From positions 14,861,374-14,925,373 of the forward strand of contig CM026402.1 in assembly GCA_014843695.1 (NCBI GenBank): a stretch of DNA of 64,000 nt, read 5' to 3'. Position numbers and translations under genes: made by a program. Position 1 is the stretch's first letter, and the number at the start of each line of letters is the position of its first letter. This document shows positions 10,358-25,300 of this stretch, piece after piece. The notes under the pieces are model-generated. The model was not told where the DNA came from. It saw nothing but the letters and a program-made list of their open reading frames with translations, and ran no database searches. The stretch comes from Archivesica marissinica. Lineage: Eukaryota > Mollusca > Bivalvia > Venerida > Vesicomyidae.

Positions 10358-13300
10358 GTATTTATGTGTAGATACTAGGGATGGCAACGAATATTCACTC
10401 GAATATTCGATTACAATTTACAGTGCTGACTTGAATTTCTGAGAATCATGATTATATATACCAGTAACCGGTGACATAAGCAATACCCTGTGTATTTGTG
10501 TTTCAAAAAGGGACTGTGCAATATTGTTCACGCTCAATTAAGCATAATGATATTTATTTTATTGTATGCAAGATCAGTTAGCAAGAAATATAAATCGTAA
10601 CTGAATCAATAACAAAGTGAAAGCAACAGCACTGGCCTGTAAAGTGTAAATTTCACCTTATAAATTTATACCAGTAGCAATACATGACATATATGGCAAT
10701 CATGTGACGTCACACGAGGAGTGAGCAACGTACAAATGTAGCCGATTATAGATAACAAATTCACATGTCTATATGAACAAAAACTTACGAGTGTTCAATA
10801 AATGAAGGTAAATTTTACCCGTAGAAATAAATTTCAGCTTGTTTTTGTTATGGACAGTTGCGGAAATCCAACGGAAATTGTCAAATAGTAAAAACAAAAT
10901 GAGTATGTGCAGATCATTTTGGATTTATTCTGATATCACCAAATATTTAGACTTTAAAAATGTGACATTTTACAATCCACGCATTTTTCAAAGTCTAAAT
11001 GCTAAACCTCAATTACACGTAGCATACTTTATATTCGAAAGTCATTTTTATAAATTAAAATTGCTAACAAGGTGAAAACACATAACGTTGTTTAAATTCT
11101 GCACAATCTATAACGTCTCTTTACACAATAAAGTGACCATGCAAAGAAAGAGCGGAAAAGTTAATGACCCGACGTGGGACTCGAACCCACGACCTCCCGA
11201 ACACTAGTCGGACAGCTCTACCAACTGAGCTAGCCGGGCCGCTGTTCTACCCACGCCGAAATACACTACAACAATATTATACAAGAAATCAACGTTTAAA
11301 TTTCATGGCAGAGTTTCGCCATTCCAAATCGTCCATTTTGAATATTTGATTATTGCGAAAAACAAAAATAGAAATCATTAAACGAAAATGTTTACAAGAT
11401 TTATCTCCGTGCCATTACGGTGAACCAAATATGATTTCGTTTAATATCCAATTGTTCATACGCATGAAATTTATTTACTAAAAAATGATTCATGAATATA
11501 AATTATAAAATTCAGATTTCTTTTGTGAAGACTGCGCAGAAAAAATGGGAGAATCTCACCTGTCGACTTCAAACAACTAAATGATATGCACAACGGTTAA
11601 GACAATATATTTTAAGCGTTCTTAATATCTATATATTTAGGATTATTCTTAACACCAATGCACACATTTATAACCGTTCATGTCCGAAAAGCTTCAAAAT
11701 ATTGATCAGAAATCCCACCATCGGATCATCTATGCGAAAATGAGCTTTAACGATAAGACCTCGAAATAACAGGAAAAACATTGTATGTAGAGGTCTTATT
11801 TATAGGAAGTCCTACGCTTATTAGTATTCACCGATATTAGGGTCACTGGCATAATTCTGTATTAAACTGATCAATAAACACAGTTGTTTGTGTGAATGCA
11901 TCTGAATTACATGTGCAAATGTATAAACATTATTTTAGCCTGTATTTAAAACATGTTACTTTTAAATTCACAAATTTACTTTTATTAAATAGAAATGTGT
12001 GTTCACGTAGCTCTATATATCAACTTAATCAAGCTCTTGTATTTTTTTCTAGGGAAGGCCTTGACAGATACATTATGTACATGCACGTACACATGCATAT
12101 ACCGGTACATGTCAACTGCTGCATTTCTAGGGAAGGCCTTGACAGATACATTATGTACATGTACGTACACATGCATATACCGGCACATGTCAACTGTTGC
12201 ATTTCAGGCTACTTAAGGGAGAATTGTTACACAAACACATCCCAGTGTTTTTTGACAGAATGTAGTCATCTGAATGAAGTTTACAGCATGTTAAAAGCTG
12301 GCTACACACCCGTCTCACCACTAAATCTCATTGTTATCCTGGAAGAATGGGCAATGTACAAATATCAACATGGTATGTATAACGTTATTTGTAACTAATA
12401 TTTCTGATACAATTTCCAGCTGGGTAAAGTTATCAAGAACATACATTTACAATGTATGTACACAGGTGTCCCCTCCTGTAATTTATATGGACACCTGTCA
12501 TTGTTTATTCAAATTCCAGCAGTATTATTGGGAGATCCGAATCTTATACATGTACACAATGTAGGCTCACGCTAGAGGGCACACTGCAGGCTCACGCTAG
12601 AGAGCACAATGCAGGGCTCATGCTAGAGGGCACAATACAGGGCTCATGCTAGAGGGCACAATACAGGGCTCATGCTAGAGGGCACAGTACAGGGCTCATG
12701 CTAGAGGGCACAATACAGGGCTCATGCTAGAGGGCACAGTACAGGGCTCATGCTAGAGGGCACACTGCAGGGCTCACGCTAGAGGGCACAATGCAGGGCT
12801 CATGCTAGAGGGCACAATGCAGGGCTCATGCTAGAGGGCACAATACAGGGCTCACGCTAGAGGGCACAATGCAGGGCTCATGCTAGAGGGCACAATACAG
12901 GGCTCACGCTAGAGGGCACAATGCAGGGCTCATGCTAGAGGGCACAGTACATGGCTCATGCTAGAGGGCACAATGCAGGGCTCATGCTAGAGGGCACAAT
13001 ACAGGGCTCATGCTAGAGGGCACAATACAGGGCTCATGCTAGAGGGCACAGTGCAGGGCTCATGCTAGAGAGCACAGTGCAGGGCTCACGCTAGAGGGCA
13101 CAGTGCAGGGCTCATGCTAGAGAGCACAGTGCAGGGCTCATGCTAGAGGGCACAATACAGGGCTCATGCTAGAGAGCACAATGCAGGGCTCATGCTAGAG
13201 AGCACAATGCAGGGCTCATGCTAGAGAGCACAGTGCAGGGCTCACGCTAGAGGGCACAGTGCAGGGCTCATGCTAGAGAGCACAATGCAGGGCTCATGCT

Positions 13301-16300
13301 AGAGGGCACAATACAGGGCTCATGCTAGAGAGCACAATGCAGGGCTCATGCTAGAGAGCACAATGCAGGGCTCATGCTAGAGGGCACAATACAGGGCTCA
13401 CGCTAGAGGGCACAATACAGGACTCATGCTAGAGGGCACAATATAGGGCTCATGCTAGAGGGCACAATGCAGGGCTCATGCTAGAGGGCACAATGCAGGG
13501 CTCACGCTAGAGGGCACAATGCAGGGCTCACGCTAGAGGGCACAATGCAGGGCTCATGCTAGAGGGCACAATGCAGGGCTCATGCTAGAGGGCACAATGC
13601 AGGGCTCATGCTAGAGGGCACAATACAGGGCTCACGCTAGAGGGCTCATGCTAGAGGGCACAATACAGGGCTCACGCTAGAGGGCACAATGCAGGGCTCA
13701 TGCTAGAGGGCACAATACAGGGCTCATGCTAGAGGGCACAATACAGGGCTCACGCTAGAGGGCACAATACAGGGCTCATGCTAGAGGGCACAATACAGGG
13801 CTCATGCTAGAGAGCACAATACAGGGCTCACGCTAGAGGGCACAGTGCAGGGCTCACACTAGAGGGCACAATGCAGGGCTCATGCTAGAGAGCACAATAC
13901 AGGGCTCACGCTAGAGGGCACAGTGCAGGGCTCATGCTAGAGGGCACAATGATCAAACGATGGCCGATATGAAACTAAACTAGGAGTTAAATATTTAGCG
14001 GAAGTCATTAATTAGGACACTCGTGTTAATTCGGATAGTAATGAATCGCGGCAATCTGGACGGAGGATTATTGAATTACAGCACTTAATAGTCTAAATAA
14101 TTACAGGACAGGCTGTCAAAATTACAGGACTGTCGGTCAACATTACAGGACTGGTGAACTTGATCTGCCCGAATACATTTTTACAGGACCGATAAAAAGA
14201 CATCTGAAATAAAATCTTCATTGTTTATTTGTAAACAGATACATGTGAAGTAAATTAAATGGCTTTGACAAACAACATCGATCCAGATCAACCATAGCAT
14301 AACATAGCATAGGATATTTAGTCATGTGTTTTAGAAACATTTTCTGAACAGCAAGCAGCACAGAGCACATTCTGTGCAGGCTGATCTCACTCTCTGTAGC
14401 TTGTAAACATGATTTTATCTAGCAAGCTAAATGCTGATAAATATGTCATCCTCCATGGAGTTAGTTGGTTGCATGTCCGCAAATCTTATTTATAAACTTA
14501 AAAGTCAATCATATTCATCACTTCTAGTAGTCTGTCCCGGACAAGTCAGTTTTGAAAAGAATTATTTGAGTCCTGATTATCAAAATATTTGCATTTTTAT
14601 CATAGAAAAATAACGTCCCTACCTCTCTAACATGATTCATTACTTTACTTATTTTCTGCATCAACAATGTTAATGAATACACAAGAACATACATTTGTAA
14701 TTAGATCTTCTAGAAGATTGTAACAGTTATTTTGATATAATATTATGCCTGTTGTACGGTTACTGGCGACATACATGTAGTTTTGCCACAAATATAAAGA
14801 AAAAGTGAGAATATTGATAAAATATTTCAGCATACATACATGTATGTACAACTAATGATATACAATGTTTGAAGAAATTCTATTATTGTGAAGAATAACA
14901 TATTTGAAATTATATCCAAATATTACTTGTGAAAAAGCACAAAAAATCAAGTACATGTACTCGAAAATGAACAAGTCGTGATTTCCATTTTGTAGGGTTA
15001 TTGTATTTTAAATATACTTTATGTTTGTAGTTACATACATGTATAATGATTACGCCAATAGTCATACATGTAGATGTATGTAACATATTAGTATATACAT
15101 TTATCAATATACATGTGCGCACACATAATAATTACACTGGAGCCGTTACGATTGTGCCCTTACGCAAGGCATTTAAATTCCAGGCATCATTCTAGAGGGC
15201 AATGTGGGCGAAATAGTCGCCCTTTAAAAAAATTATTTTTTGGTTTTTACGATTTTCAAACAAAATGTTGTCTAGTAAGATACACTGGCCCATTATAAAG
15301 CACTCCTATTTAAATGTTGTATTTACTGGTTGTACTGTGTATTTTAACCCTATTTTACAGAAGTATATTAAAGAACACCATTTAAGGAAGCGATCACGCG
15401 CTTTCTCACTTCTCCCAACAATTCTGACCTAGAATGAACCCTGAATTGACCTTTCTGCAAACGCTACTTAGGCACGCCCCCCATAGTTACCGGTGCTCGC
15501 TGTAACCACGCGAGACAAGCTATCTAACAAAATGGCGTCTAACGCAGTCCTGTATCAAGTTAATCTAGATAAAATTCAAGTCATGTGTCAAAGTAAAGTC
15601 AAATATTTCTAACTTTTTCCCGTGTAACATTGGCGTACGTCAAGGCGAAAACTTATCTCCTTTGATGTTTTCATTATTTCTGAATGACTTGGAATCTTTC
15701 TTTCAACATAATAGAAATGTACAAGGAATAATAATGGAAAATGAAAGAAATACAAACGAACTTTTCAGTCTTTTAAAAATATTTATTCTGCTTTATGCGG
15801 ATGATACAGTTATTATTGCTGAATCAGCAAACGATCTACAGGAAGCAATAAATACATACGAACAGTACTGTGAAAACTCAAAGTTAATACTTCCAAAACA
15901 AAAATAGTAGTATTTTCCAAAGGAAGACAGCCTGTCTATAATTTAATATATATTTTAATAGAAGTGGATCCTTTTTAAACGGAAAAAACAGATAGCAAAT
16001 CAAGCTACCAGAGCAATGTATAGTCTTATCAAAAATGCAAATCGCCTTAACCTTCCAATAGATTTACAAATTGAGTTATTTAATAAAACAATTAAGCCAA
16101 TTTTACTATATGGAGCAGACATATGGGGATTTGGAAATTTAAATATATTAGAACGAGTACAATTAAATTTTTTAAAACATATACTTAAGTTAAAAAGATC
16201 AACCCCTAATTATGTTGTCTATGTAGAAACTGGATGTATGCCCTTGTCACTCGATATTGAAGCAAGAGTTATAGCATTCTGGTCGAAATGATGGAATAGT

Positions 16301-19300
16301 CCATAAATTACCTACACTTGTTTATAAAAATATCCATGGATGTACAATGTTAAAACTATTCTGATAAAATGTGACCTTGTAAATGTGTGGTTTGACAATA
16401 TACAAACAAATTTTAATTGGCTTAAACTGGCTGTGAAACAAAAATTAAAAGATCTATTTCTTAATAAATGGTATTCTAAAATTGATAACTCGAGTAATAG
16501 TATGTTTTACAGAGTTTTTAAAAAGACATTCGGTATCGAACCCTACTTAGCGGAGTTAGGAAATCAACTTTTGTACTATTTTATAAAATTTAGAACTAGA
16601 AATCATCGACTACCAATAGAAACTGGAAATTGGCTAAGAACGCCTATAAATCAAAGATTTTGTAACATTTGTCAGGATAAAATTGGCGACGAATTCCATT
16701 ATTTATTTGAATGTCCGCAATTTAACGACGAAAGGAACAGATTTTTGAAGCCTATATATTACTGTAGACCAAACATGTTTAAACTGGAAAATCTAATGTG
16801 TACTAAAAATAAGCCAGAATTCATTAAATTATGTAAGTTCGTAAAATGTATTATCCAAAAGGTTAGAATGTAGCGTTCTCCTTTGCTAAGACTGTTAAGT
16901 TTTATTCAATTATTTTGATAACATGTATATTTCTCAGTATGTCTAAATGTATTATAGCCTCGTTTGTATGTTTTGTCAATTGTGAAAACCTCATATTTGC
17001 ATGTTTATACATGTATAGAGTGAAATAAAAGAGATGTTCTGTTCTGTTCAGATCACGATCACTCGTTATCAGATTTGATTAAAACTTTACTAAATAACTC
17101 GTTTGTCTGACAGAACGATAAAACAATGACTCGGTGTAGTAATCAATACTATAATTATGTGCACACATTTTATAATTGACCAATTAGCACAGTCAGTGCT
17201 AAATTCCGATGTGCAATACTTTGATCTTGATACTGCAGTAGGCCCCTATCGGGATGTCGGCGGTCTCTGTGATGTTGATTACTCCTAATAAACAGTGTGA
17301 CACGCTTAAATTTAATTGCTGTGTTTGCTAGAAAGGAATGACTATATGGGGTCAGTCGGTGTTTTTATAGATGCATTGTTTTTAAAGCAGCTGTCTGGTA
17401 TTTTGTGGTTCATATACACACTTTTAGATTTGTCCAAGGATTTTGAAATGGGTTGAATTTAACGTCGATCACCAGGATATCGACTAATTTTATACTATAA
17501 CTAACCCACACACCAAAGCTACACATTTTCAACATCATTAAAACAATTTTAAACCCGTATTTTCGATCAAATTCACGCCTTTTCAAAGTTGTCTACTCGT
17601 TACTTGTTTGTCTAACAAGATGGCGGCGATAAGCCGTTGCCGGGGGTGTGCGCGAATGGTGCGATGCGATTGGCTAACGCCAGCTGTCAATCAAAATCGG
17701 CAGAAAGGTCAATTCCACGTTGCCTCCTCTCTCCCTCGTGGCAATGGATTCCATCAGGAATGAGGTCTCGAGAGTGATTAATATAAGTTGTAAGAACTTG
17801 TTTCGCAATCGAGCTAAAATAAATATGTATAAACTAAATATTGTTTTTATTTTACTTTTGTCTCCAAATTGAGAAAATATTGGCCGGAATGGAAAATGCA
17901 TAAAATAATAACAGAAAAATGAAGTGATTAGCATATCAATTTTATTTCATATTTTGTTTAGTGATGCATAGTACAACTACATTGTACATCACTTCATTGT
18001 ACATGTACTAGTGATGTACAAAGTAAGAACACATTCTTTTATTGTAAGCATTGTTTTATAGAGAATGCCTTTAAACTCCATAATTGTTTTTGGATTGCTT
18101 TTTGTGCATTCCTCAAGCTTGTGCTTCTCTCCTGACAAATACATGTATGCCACCAGGAACAATATCTCCACTATGTCATACATGTACAAATGTACAAGGG
18201 CTCATTCTCGGTACTTAATGTTGTTTTTTAATAAATTTCAACAAAATAGCATTATAATGGAAGTTGTGATAGCTCAGTGGTAGCGCGTTCGCTTCACGTG
18301 CGAAAGGACCGGAGTTCGAGCCCCGCTGGAGCCGTTACGATTGTGTCCTTAGGCAAGGCATTTAAATTCCACATGCCTCTTCTCTCTCCCTCATGGCAAT
18401 GGATTCCATCAGGAATGAGGTCTCGAGAGTGATTAGTATAAGTTATAAGAACTTGTTTCGCAATCGAGCTAAAATAAATTTGTGTAAACGAATGCATATT
18501 ATAACCATTAAATATATTGTAATTTGTATAACATTTGAATCGAAGGAGTTTATACTATACAAAATTGTGTAGGAAAATTGTAAAAATAAAATGAAAGTCA
18601 GGGTCCATAGGGCGACTATTTTGCTGCCCTCTAGAATGATCCCTGTGTATGTCACAATTGTACAAAAGAAATACAGAATTGTTCAACTGTCAAGAAAACT
18701 CCATGACTTACAATAGTTTGATAGTACACACGTACATTGTACATGTAACCCGTGATTGTACACACATACATTGTACATGTAACCTGTGATTGTACACACA
18801 TACATTGTACATGTAACCCGTGATTGTACACACATACATTGTACATGTAACCCGTGATTGTACACACATACATTGTACATGTAACCCGTGATTGTACACA
18901 CACACATTGTACATGTAACCCGTGATTGTACACACATACATTGTACATGTAACCTGTGATTGTACACACATACATTGTACATGTAACCTGTGATTGTACA
19001 CACATACATTGTACATGTAACCCGACGATTTACTCTTTATGTTCTTACTGAATATTTTAGAAGCTGTTGGTGGTGCTGGACAAAATTTGGCAGCAGAATC
19101 TCACAATTGTGATGATACAACTGATGGTACCTTGGTGCATGATAATGATGTAACAAATAGCAGCCGTATAACAGCAAAACCGAACGAAAAGTATACAAAA
19201 TCTTCACAAGTAACAAAGATCACGAATAAAGCATCCAGAGCAAATGTAAAGTCACCAAAAATTAGAAGTAGTTTCCGTGAGCAGTGTAAATCAAGAAGAA

Positions 19301-22300
19301 ATGCTGAACTGGATTGTGACCCACCAGACAGTAATTCTACTAAGGATCCTACTCCAATAAAACAGGTAAATGAAAGTACGACAAATAAATCAAGAACACC
19401 ACCAATACAACACATTGAGTCCTCCAAGAAAGTGGTTTTCGCCGTACAAGAACAGATTTGTACAAAGAGTAATGAAAATGTTGACAGGTCTATTAAGAAC
19501 ATTAATAATGTTCCCGATGCAAAGGTTGCAGTACCTGCACATGCAGAAGAAAGAACAGCAAAAAGTGACCTCTCGGAACGCTTGGTCAATGAAAACTCTG
19601 AAGGTAATACTTGCAATATGGAAAGAAAGGAAAAGAGAAAGAATGAAAAGGATCCTGCAGTTAGTGAGATGAAGAAAACAAAGATAAAAACATACAAGAC
19701 ATCTGAATCTTCATACAGGAAGTGTAAGGAAACAACAACAACAGCCCCACAGGATGATCAGAAAGCTGAAACTAAACGAAAATGTAAACAAGTGCATATT
19801 GTGTCTGAAACATGCATAAAATGCACTGTGGAACCACCGTCTGTTGTTGGTTCTATGGACATGTGTGCCACTTGGATTAATAGAAACAATAATAGTGAAA
19901 ACTTGAATGGAGAAACTGTTCAAAGTAATAATACCGGTAATGCTGTAACAGTAACAGAGGAACGTGAGAAAGAGAAATTACAAGGACGTGTGTCTCCAGC
20001 CACAGATGAGTCGAGCTATGCAGTTACAACTAAATCATTAAGCACCGATGATAAAAATTATCCTGCAGTTGTTGCAAGCACTTCACGGGCCATGGCTAAC
20101 GGTATGAGATATAAATATTTATGGTAAAAGAGAATTTCTGTGTATATAGATGTATTTGTGTGTATTTTTCACTTTTTAAATTTAAAATGAGACCTCAATT
20201 TAAATTGGTATTGATGAGATCTGCTGTTTGTTTATAAAATTTATGATCATGTAATGAAAGTAATCACTTTTCCCTAGATCACTCTCGTACTTCTTGCTTG
20301 CTCTTAGCATTACTCAAATATGGATTGATTCAGTTAATTGCTTTGTTTGCAGCTGTGTCCCTCGTAACACCCAATAAGTCGTCACCCACTGCAGCTAGAT
20401 GTGATGTCCTTGTTACCCCAGTGAAACTGTTACTACTAACTGTGGAACAAAACACCAGTAAATCTCCTCATAGAAAAAAGTGAGTAACCTTATTCCAGTA
20501 CAAATCTGTTTGAATCTCATGAATAACATAATTACTTTTATATCATGGTAACCGTAGGTGATAGAGTACTTCTACATGTTCTATTTTATATTTAGACCCA
20601 AGACACCTAGAAAACGGACCAGTGAAGTTTCTCCTGTGAGCATATTATCAACAATGACAGTGGAACCATCAAGTGTCAACCCAGTAAGTTTTTGAAACTG
20701 TGTTTGATATGTAAAACTTGTACAACTACAACCTACAAGAGGCTTTTGGTTGAATGGTGAATACTGTAGACCAGCCATACCATTGTGGGATTTCTTTTGC
20801 CAAGTGGTGATTACTGTGGACCAACCATATCTAACCAGTCTCTTCTATCCTGGTAGTTGAGTGGTTACAGTCATTGACGTCAAATCACTTGCCCCTCACC
20901 ACCGTAGATATGAACCCCACTGGAGGTGTCGAATTCTTTCATGTGTCTTTGTGAAGAAGCTATCGGTGGTTCTGCCTGGGTGCCTGAAATACTGCTTACA
21001 GTAGCATCAAGGGTCTTCCTCCACCAATAACAGCTGGAGAGTCGCCATACTTGTTACTACATGTACCTAAGCTGTTGGTGCTACTGTAAAAACCGCAAAT
21101 ACAAACAAACTCTTTGATCCCATATTCCTCAACTTCTCTCCTAGATCCCCTACCGTTCTTCTCTCTTAGATCCCCTACCGTTCTTCTCTCCTAGATCCCC
21201 TACCGTTCTTCTCTCCTAGATCCCCTACCGTTCTTCTCTCTTAGATCCCCTACAGTTCTCTACTATAGTAGATCCCCTACAGTTCTTCTCTCCTAGATCC
21301 CCTACCGTTCTTCTCTCTTAGATCCCCTACAGTTCTCTACTATAGTAGATCCCCTACCGTTCTTCTCTCCTAGATCCCCTACAGTTCTTCTCTTAGATCC
21401 CCTACCGTTCTTCTCTCCTAGATCCCCTACCGTTCTTCTCTCCTAGATCCCCTACAGTTCTTCTCTCTTAGATCCCCTACCGTTCTTCTCTCCTAGATCC
21501 CCTACCGTTCTTCTCTCCTAGATCCCCTACAGTTCTTCTCTCTTAGATCCCCTACCGTTCTTCTCTCCTAGATCCCCTACCGTTCTTCTCTCTTAGATCC
21601 CCTACAGTTCTCTACTATAGTAGATCCCCTACCGTTCTTCTCTCTTAGATCCCCTACCGTTCTTCTCTCTTAGATCCCCTACAGTTCTCTACTATAGTAG
21701 ATCCCCTACCATTCTTCTCCTAGATCCACTACAGTTCTTCTCTCTTAGATCCCCTACCGTTCTTCCCTCTTAGATCCCCTACAGTTCTTCTCTCTTAGAA
21801 CCCCTACAGTTCTCTACTATAGTAGATCCCCTACCGTTCTTCTCTCCTAGATCCCCTACCGTTCTTCTCTCTTAGAACCCCTACAGTTCTCTACTATAGT
21901 AGATCCCCTACAGTTCTTCTCTCCTAGATCCCCTACCGTTCTTCTCTCTTAGATCCCCTACAGTTCTTCTCTCTTAGATCCCCAACAGTTCTCTACTATA
22001 GTAGATCCCCTACAGTTCTTCTCTCTTAGATCCCCTACAGTTCTCTACTATAGTAGATCCCCTACCGTTCTTCTCTCTTAGATCCCCTACCGTTCTTCTC
22101 TCTTAGATCCCCTACAGTTCTTCTCTCTTAGATCCCCAACAGTTCTCTACTATAGTAGATCCCCTACCATTCTTCTCTCTTAGATCCCCTACCGTTCTTC
22201 TCTCTTAGATCCCCTACAGTTCTCTACTATAGTAGATCCCTACAGTTCTTCTCTCTTAGATCCCCTACAGTTCTCTACTATAGTAGATCCCCTACAGTTC

Positions 22301-25300
22301 TTCTCTCTTAGATCCCCTACAGTTCTCTACTATAGTAGATCCCCTACCGTTCTTCTCTCTTAGATCCCCTACAGTTCTTCTCTCTTAGATCCCCAACAGT
22401 TCTCTACTATAGTAGATCCCCTACCGTTCTTCTCTCTTAGATCCCCTACCGTTCTTCTCTCTTAGATCCCCTACCGTTCTTCTCTCTTAGATCCCCTACA
22501 GTTCTCTACTATAGTAGATCCCTACAGTTCTTCTCTCTTAGATCCCCACAGTTCTCTACTATAGTAGATCCCCTACCGTTCTTCTCTCTTAGATCCCCTA
22601 CCGTTCTTCTCTCTTAGATCCCCTACAGTTCTCTACTATAGTAGATCCCCTACCGTTCTTCTCTCTTAGATCCCCTACCGTTCTTCTCTCTTAGATCCCC
22701 AACAGTTCTCTACTATAGTAGATCCCCTATCGTTCTTCTCTCTTAGATCCCCTACCATTCTTCTCTTAGATCCCCTACCGTTCTTCTCTCTTAGATCCCC
22801 AACAGTTCTCTACTACAGTAGATCCCCTACCGTTCTTCTCTCTTAGATCCCCTACAGTTCTCTACTATAGTAGATCCCCTACAGTTCTTCTCTCTTAGAT
22901 CCCCTACAGTTCTTCTCTCTTAGATCCCCAACAGTTCTCTACTATAGTAGATCCCCTTCCGTTCTTCTCTCTTAGATCCCCTACAGTTCTCTACTATAGT
23001 AGATCCCCTACTGTTCTTCTCTATTAGATCCCCAACAGTTCTCGACTATAGTAGATCCCCAACCGTTCTTCTCTCTTAGATCCCCTACAGTTCTCTACTA
23101 TAGTAGATCCCCTACCGTTCTTCTCTCTTAGATCCCCTACCGTTCTTCTCTCTTAGATCCCCTACCGTTCTTATCTCTTAGATCCCCTACCGTTCTTCTC
23201 TCCTAGATCCCCTACAGTTCTTCTCTCTTAGATCCCCTACAGTTCTCTACTATAGTAGATCCCCAACAGTTCTTCTCTCTTAGATCCCCTACCGTTCTTC
23301 TCTCTTAGATCCCCAACAGTTCTCTACTATAGTAGATCCTCTACCGTTCTTCTCTCCTAGATCCCCTACAGTTGTTCTCTCTTAGATCCCCTACAGTTCT
23401 CTACTATAGTAGATCCCCAACAGTTCTCTACTATAGTAGATCCCCTACCGTTCTTCTCTCCTAGATCCCCTACAGTTCTTCTCTCTTAGATCCCCTACAG
23501 TTCTCTACTATAGTAGATCCCCAACAGTTCTTCTCTCTTAGATCCCCTACCGTTCTTCTCTCTTAGATCCCCAACAGTTCTCTACTATAGTAGATCCTCT
23601 ACCGTTCTTCTCTCCTAGATCCCCTACAGTTGTTCTCTCTTAGATCCCCTACAGTTCTCTACTATAGTAGATCCCCAACAGTTCTCTACTATAGTAGATC
23701 CCCTACCGTTCTTCTCTCCTAGATCCCCTACAGTTCTTCTCTCTTAGATCCCCTACAGTTCTCTACTATAGTAGATCCCCAACAGTTCTTCTCTCTTAGA
23801 TCCCCTACCGTTCTTCTCTCTTAGATCCCCTACAGTTCTCTACTATAGTAGATCCCCTACCGTTCTTCTCTCCTAGATCCCCTACAGTTCTTCTCTCTTA
23901 GATCCCCTACAGTTCTCTACTATAGTAGATCCCCAACAGTTCTCTACTATAGTAGATCCCCTACCGTTCTTCTCTCTTAGATCCCCTACAGTTCTTCTCT
24001 CTTAGATCCCCTACAGTTCTCTACTATAGTAGATCCCCTACCGTTCTCTCTTAGATCCCCTACAGTTCTCTACTATAGTAGATCCCCAACAGTTCTTCTC
24101 TCTTAGATCCCCTACCGTTCTTCTCTCTTAGATCCCCTACAGTTCTCTACTATAGTAGATCCCCTACCGTTCTTCTCTCTTAGATCCCCTACAGTTCTTC
24201 TCTCTTAGATCCCCAACAGTTCTCTACTATAGTAGATCCCCTACCGTTCTTCTCTCTTAGATCCCCAACAGTTCTCTACTATAGTAGATCCCCAACAGTT
24301 CTCTACTATAGTAGATCCCCAACAGTTCTCTACTATAGTAGATCCCCAACAGTTCTCTACTATAGTAGATCCCCAACAGTTCTCTACTATAGTAGATCCC
24401 CTACCGTTCTCTCTTAGATCCCCTATATAAATACCGAGTTGGATATATTTACAGATGTTTGAGAAAATACTCACAGACCACCGACTGCACGAGAAACTGG
24501 CAGAAACCTGTAATATTGTACACAGTAAGTATCTACAAGTCCCTGGATTACCAGCTGAATGGGAATCTTGTGTAATATTGTACACAGTAAGTATCTACAA
24601 GTCCCTGGATTACCAGCTGAATGGGAATCTTGTGTAATATTGTACACAGTAAGTATCTACAAGTCCCTGGATTACCAGCTGAATGGGAATCTTGTGTAAT
24701 ATTTTACACAGTAAGTATCTACAAGTCCCTGGATTACCAGCTGAATGGGAATCTTGTGTAATATTGTACACAGTAAGTATCTACAAGTCCCTGGATTACC
24801 AGCTGAATGGGAATCTTGTGTAATATTGTACACAGTAAGTATCTACAAGTCACCTTGATTACCAGCTCTTGCAGAAACCTGTAATATTGTACACAATATC
24901 TTTACAATTCTCAGAAACTATCGGCTGCACAAGACGTTTAGCATCAGTAACTACAGATAGATTGTGATGACCTGAATGATCTGTATTGATTTTGGGAACA
25001 GTGCGATATATATGTTATATATAGGTTACTGTGTTCTCAATTACTTGCCTGTTTTGACCTACCTCCGTCAAACTTTGTAGAGATGTGGACACAAGATGTA
25101 TCCTATTCATTTAGAATCAATGGGGTATGGTCAAAACGCAATGAACTTTGATTGAACCTTCTTGATTTTTGCATTCAATAATAATATTAAGTGTGAGGGT
25201 TGCAATGACTTCCTGTGGTGGGGTACGTGTTTATGTTTGTACACTGTATGTACACTGTACATGTTTTACAAACATTTCGTCTTGTAGATCAGATGAAGTT

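Noticed and set aside
11892..12398. 168-codon frame containing NPAT exon 2 as one long exon
   Set aside because: The upstream part is a 78-bp duplication with acceptor-like sites and unrelated residues. Homology to NPAT begins exactly after the CAG at 12207.
19101..19697. 198-codon minus-strand frame
   Set aside because: Antisense shadow of NPAT exon 3; Ser/Phe/Leu-rich complement of a Lys/Ser/Glu-rich exon.
24510..24896. Regular 62-bp spacing suggesting a CRISPR-like array
   Set aside because: Whole units repeat without variable spacers, the DNA is eukaryotic, and the unit contains an exon end.
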